7,022 nt of DNA from Polynucleobacter meluiroseus. GTDB taxonomy: Bacteria > Pseudomonadota > Gammaproteobacteria > Burkholderiales > Burkholderiaceae. The stretch covers positions 1 through 7,022 of the forward strand of contig CAMBJN010000074.1 in the NCBI GenBank assembly GCA_945867755.1, given 5' to 3'. Shown piece by piece: positions 5,235 to 7,022 of the stretch (its first letter is position 1; each line of letters starts with the position of its first letter). The notes beneath the pieces were generated by a model. It made no database searches and was not told where the DNA came from. It worked only from the letters and a program-made list of their open reading frames with translations. A program made the translations under genes and the position numbers.

Positions 5235-7022
5235 TTTTACGCCAAAAATGAATCACATAGCAGGCGCATGCGCCCTGCTCTTTTGTATCAACGCACAAAC
5301 TTTTGCTCAAACTGAGACCCAGTTATCGCCGGTGGTGGTGACGGGGGAAAAGGGTACAGGGTATGTTGCCAAGGGTGCCATGATTGGTGGACCTGGGGGC
5401 ACTGAAGAAGTTGAATTAAAAGATGCTCCAGCATCTATTTCAGTCATCAGTAGGGATTTATTGGATGACCGACAAGTCAAACTTATTTCAGAGGCAGTTA
5501 GAACTGATGCATCGGTTGGTGATTATTACGCCACCTTAGGTTATTACGAGAACCTATCTATCAGAGGCTTCTCTCTTGATCCAGCATCTAGCTATCGCAT
5601 GAACGGCATGTCATTGACTGGTGAACAAAACTTTGCTTTTGAGAACAAAGAGCGAGTTGAGATCCTCAAAGGTGTGAGCGCCATGCAAGCTGGAGCCTCA
5701 TCACCAGGCGGCATCATTAACTTTGTGACCAAAAGACCCAAAGATGTGATGTCTGCGACTTTAGGCACAGGTGAGCGTGGCACAAGATATATGGCTGCAG
5801 ACTTTGGTACTTTTTTAAACAAAGAAAAATCTTTAGGCATACGTATCAATGCTGCGCACGAAGAGATGCAACCATTTGTTAAGAATGCAAAAGGTACTAG
5901 GAATTTCATGAGCTTGGCTGCAGATGCTAAATTGAGTAATAAAACATTGGCTCAATTCGATATTGAATACCAAGACAGAAGCCAAATTGGTGTTTCTGGT
6001 TTGATGTTATTGGGTGATGCGGCAGATGGCAGTAATGCCCGTGTACCAACGGGTATACCTGCTGACATTCAATTAAATAGATACAGTTGGGTTTTACCCA
6101 CTGAAATTAAGTCACTCAACACAGGGCTTAAAATTGATCATGAGCTGAATGACAACAACAGAGTCTTCTTCCACTTGAGTCGCAGCGAAGTCAAAATCAA
6201 TGACCGTCAAGCATACCCTCTACCTCTGGCAGGCGGTACTTTTGGCCCAACTGGAAATTTTATTGTTTCAGACTTTAGAAGCGAAAATGAGTTGCGCAGA
6301 AATGATCAGATACAACTCGGCTTGAGTAGCAAATTTAACTCAGGTTCAGTTGAGCATAATTTGAAGTACGGGGTTTCATTACTTCAAAGAACTATTTATC
6401 AAGGTCAGGCGAGATTTGACATCCTACCGGAAGATAATATTTATAGTCTAAATGTCTCGATCAATCCCGGTACAAGCTCTTTGGGCCCCCAAACCAAAAC
6501 CCTTAATCACCAACAAAATAGCCTTTTCATCCAAGATAATATGAAATTGAATGACAGGCTAAATCTTTATTTAAGTACAAGATTTATTGAATTGAGTGAT
6601 AAATCTTACTCAACTTCTGGAGCTGCTCTTGGAGAACTCAAGAAAAACTATTTACTCCCAAGTATTGGTGCAACTTATAAGTTAAACAGTAAAACTACCA
6701 ACTACATAAGCTATAGCGAAGGAGTTGAGTCTGGGACAAAGCCAATTGAAACAAGCTTTAGAAATGCAATCCCTCTCAAACCTCGAAAAACTGATCAAAT
6801 TGAAATCGGCACTAGATTCACCCCAACAGATGATTCTATGATTTCCGCAACTCTGTTTAGAGCAACTCGAGCAAATGAGTATGCGATTGGAGATTTCGAT
6901 GGTCTTGGTCGCCGCGGTGAAATTAAACAAGATGGCGACGTAGTTCATAAGGGCGTTGAGCTGTCTTATGCTCAAAAAGTAACTAAGCGTCTCAGCGTAA
7001 CTTCAAGCGCTATGTACTTGGA
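5230..7022 (+). CDS. TonB-dependent outer-membrane receptor, probable thiamine uptake, 3' end outside window
   Basis: 597 codons are open from ATG 5230 to the right edge; family members are often about 700-750 residues, so the last barrel strands are missing. Residues 1-26 form a signal peptide with likely cleavage after TFA. A TonB-box-like PVVVTG lies at 34-39. The plug domain spans about 60-170, with IRGF (111-114), ERVEILKG (141-148) and SSPGGIINFVTKRP (157-170); the beta barrel follows. The pattern is that of the siderophore-receptor (FhuA-like) subfamily, and automatic annotation would probably say siderophore receptor. The TPP riboswitch in its leader argues for thiamine, a precursor or a phosphate ester as substrate, imported with TonB-ExbBD energy. 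GGAG (5218-5221) lies 8 bases before the ATG. A second ATG six codons in is less likely, because the riboswitch hairpin covers the first. Confidence 0.9.
   Translation, partial: MAFTPKMNHIAGACALLFCINAQTFAQTETQLSPVVVTGEKGTGYVAKGAMIGGPGGTEEVELKDAPASISVISRDLLDDRQVKLISEAVRTDASVGDYYATLGYYENLSIRGFSLDPASSYRMNGMSLTGEQNFAFENKERVEILKGVSAMQAGASSPGGIINFVTKRPKDVMSATLGTGERGTRYMAADFGTFLNKEKSLGIRINAAHEEMQPFVKNAKGTRNFMSLAADAKLSNKTLAQFDIEYQDRSQIGVSGLMLLGDAADGSNARVPTGIPADIQLNRYSWVLPTEIKSLNTGLKIDHELNDNNRVFFHLSRSEVKINDRQAYPLPLAGGTFGPTGNFIVSDFRSENELRRNDQIQLGLSSKFNSGSVEHNLKYGVSLLQRTIYQGQARFDILPEDNIYSLNVSINPGTSSLGPQTKTLNHQQNSLFIQDNMKLNDRLNLYLSTRFIELSDKSYSTSGAALGELKKNYLLPSIGATYKLNSKTTNYISYSEGVESGTKPIETSFRNAIPLKPRKTDQIEIGTRFTPTDDSMISATLFRATRANEYAIGDFDGLGRRGEIKQDGDVVHKGVELSYAQKVTKRLSVTSSAMYL

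Noticed and set aside
5230..7022. Calling the receptor a ferric siderophore receptor because of its subfamily motifs.
   Set aside because: Plug and barrel motifs do not define the ligand, no Fur box or siderophore gene is visible, and the leader carries a TPP riboswitch.

Overview
The window looks like a betaproteobacterial chromosome, most likely a Burkholderiales freshwater lineage such as Polynucleobacter. That guess rests on moderate GC, gene style and protein character only, since no marker gene is present. There are no tRNA or rRNA genes, insertion sequences or CRISPR arrays.

Left part, minus strand (1-2344). A DUF748/AsmA-like envelope protein runs off the left edge. Upstream of it lies a small lipoprotein gene, and upstream of that a decayed SemiSWEET sugar-transporter gene. 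The SemiSWEET remnant can be read end to end only by accepting two stop codons and one or two frameshifts; its old stop codon overlaps the lipoprotein start. A gene-poor, AT-rich gap (2345-2549) follows, holding one perfect DnaA-box consensus in an inverted repeat and an A+T-only palindrome.

Middle and right part (2550-7022). A minus-strand Rieske [2Fe-2S] protein gene diverges from a plus-strand run of three tightly packed genes: a Tnr3-type (DUF4743) NUDIX hydrolase, a PnuC/PnuT-type vitamin transporter and a NadR-like P-loop kinase whose start overlaps the transporter stop as ATGA. Immediately downstream is a clear TPP (THI-element) riboswitch, followed by a hairpin that buries the start codon of a TonB-dependent outer-membrane receptor. 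The receptor gene runs off the right edge.

Together, the right part reads as a thiamine acquisition locus. The receptor would bring thiamine (or a precursor) across the outer membrane, the PnuT-like protein across the inner membrane, the NadR-like kinase could trap it by phosphorylation, and the NUDIX enzyme could remove damaged thiamine diphosphate. The TPP riboswitch is direct sequence evidence for the thiamine link of the receptor. The link for the other three genes is inference from family and position. The main open question is whether the NadR-like kinase phosphorylates thiamine or nicotinamide riboside.
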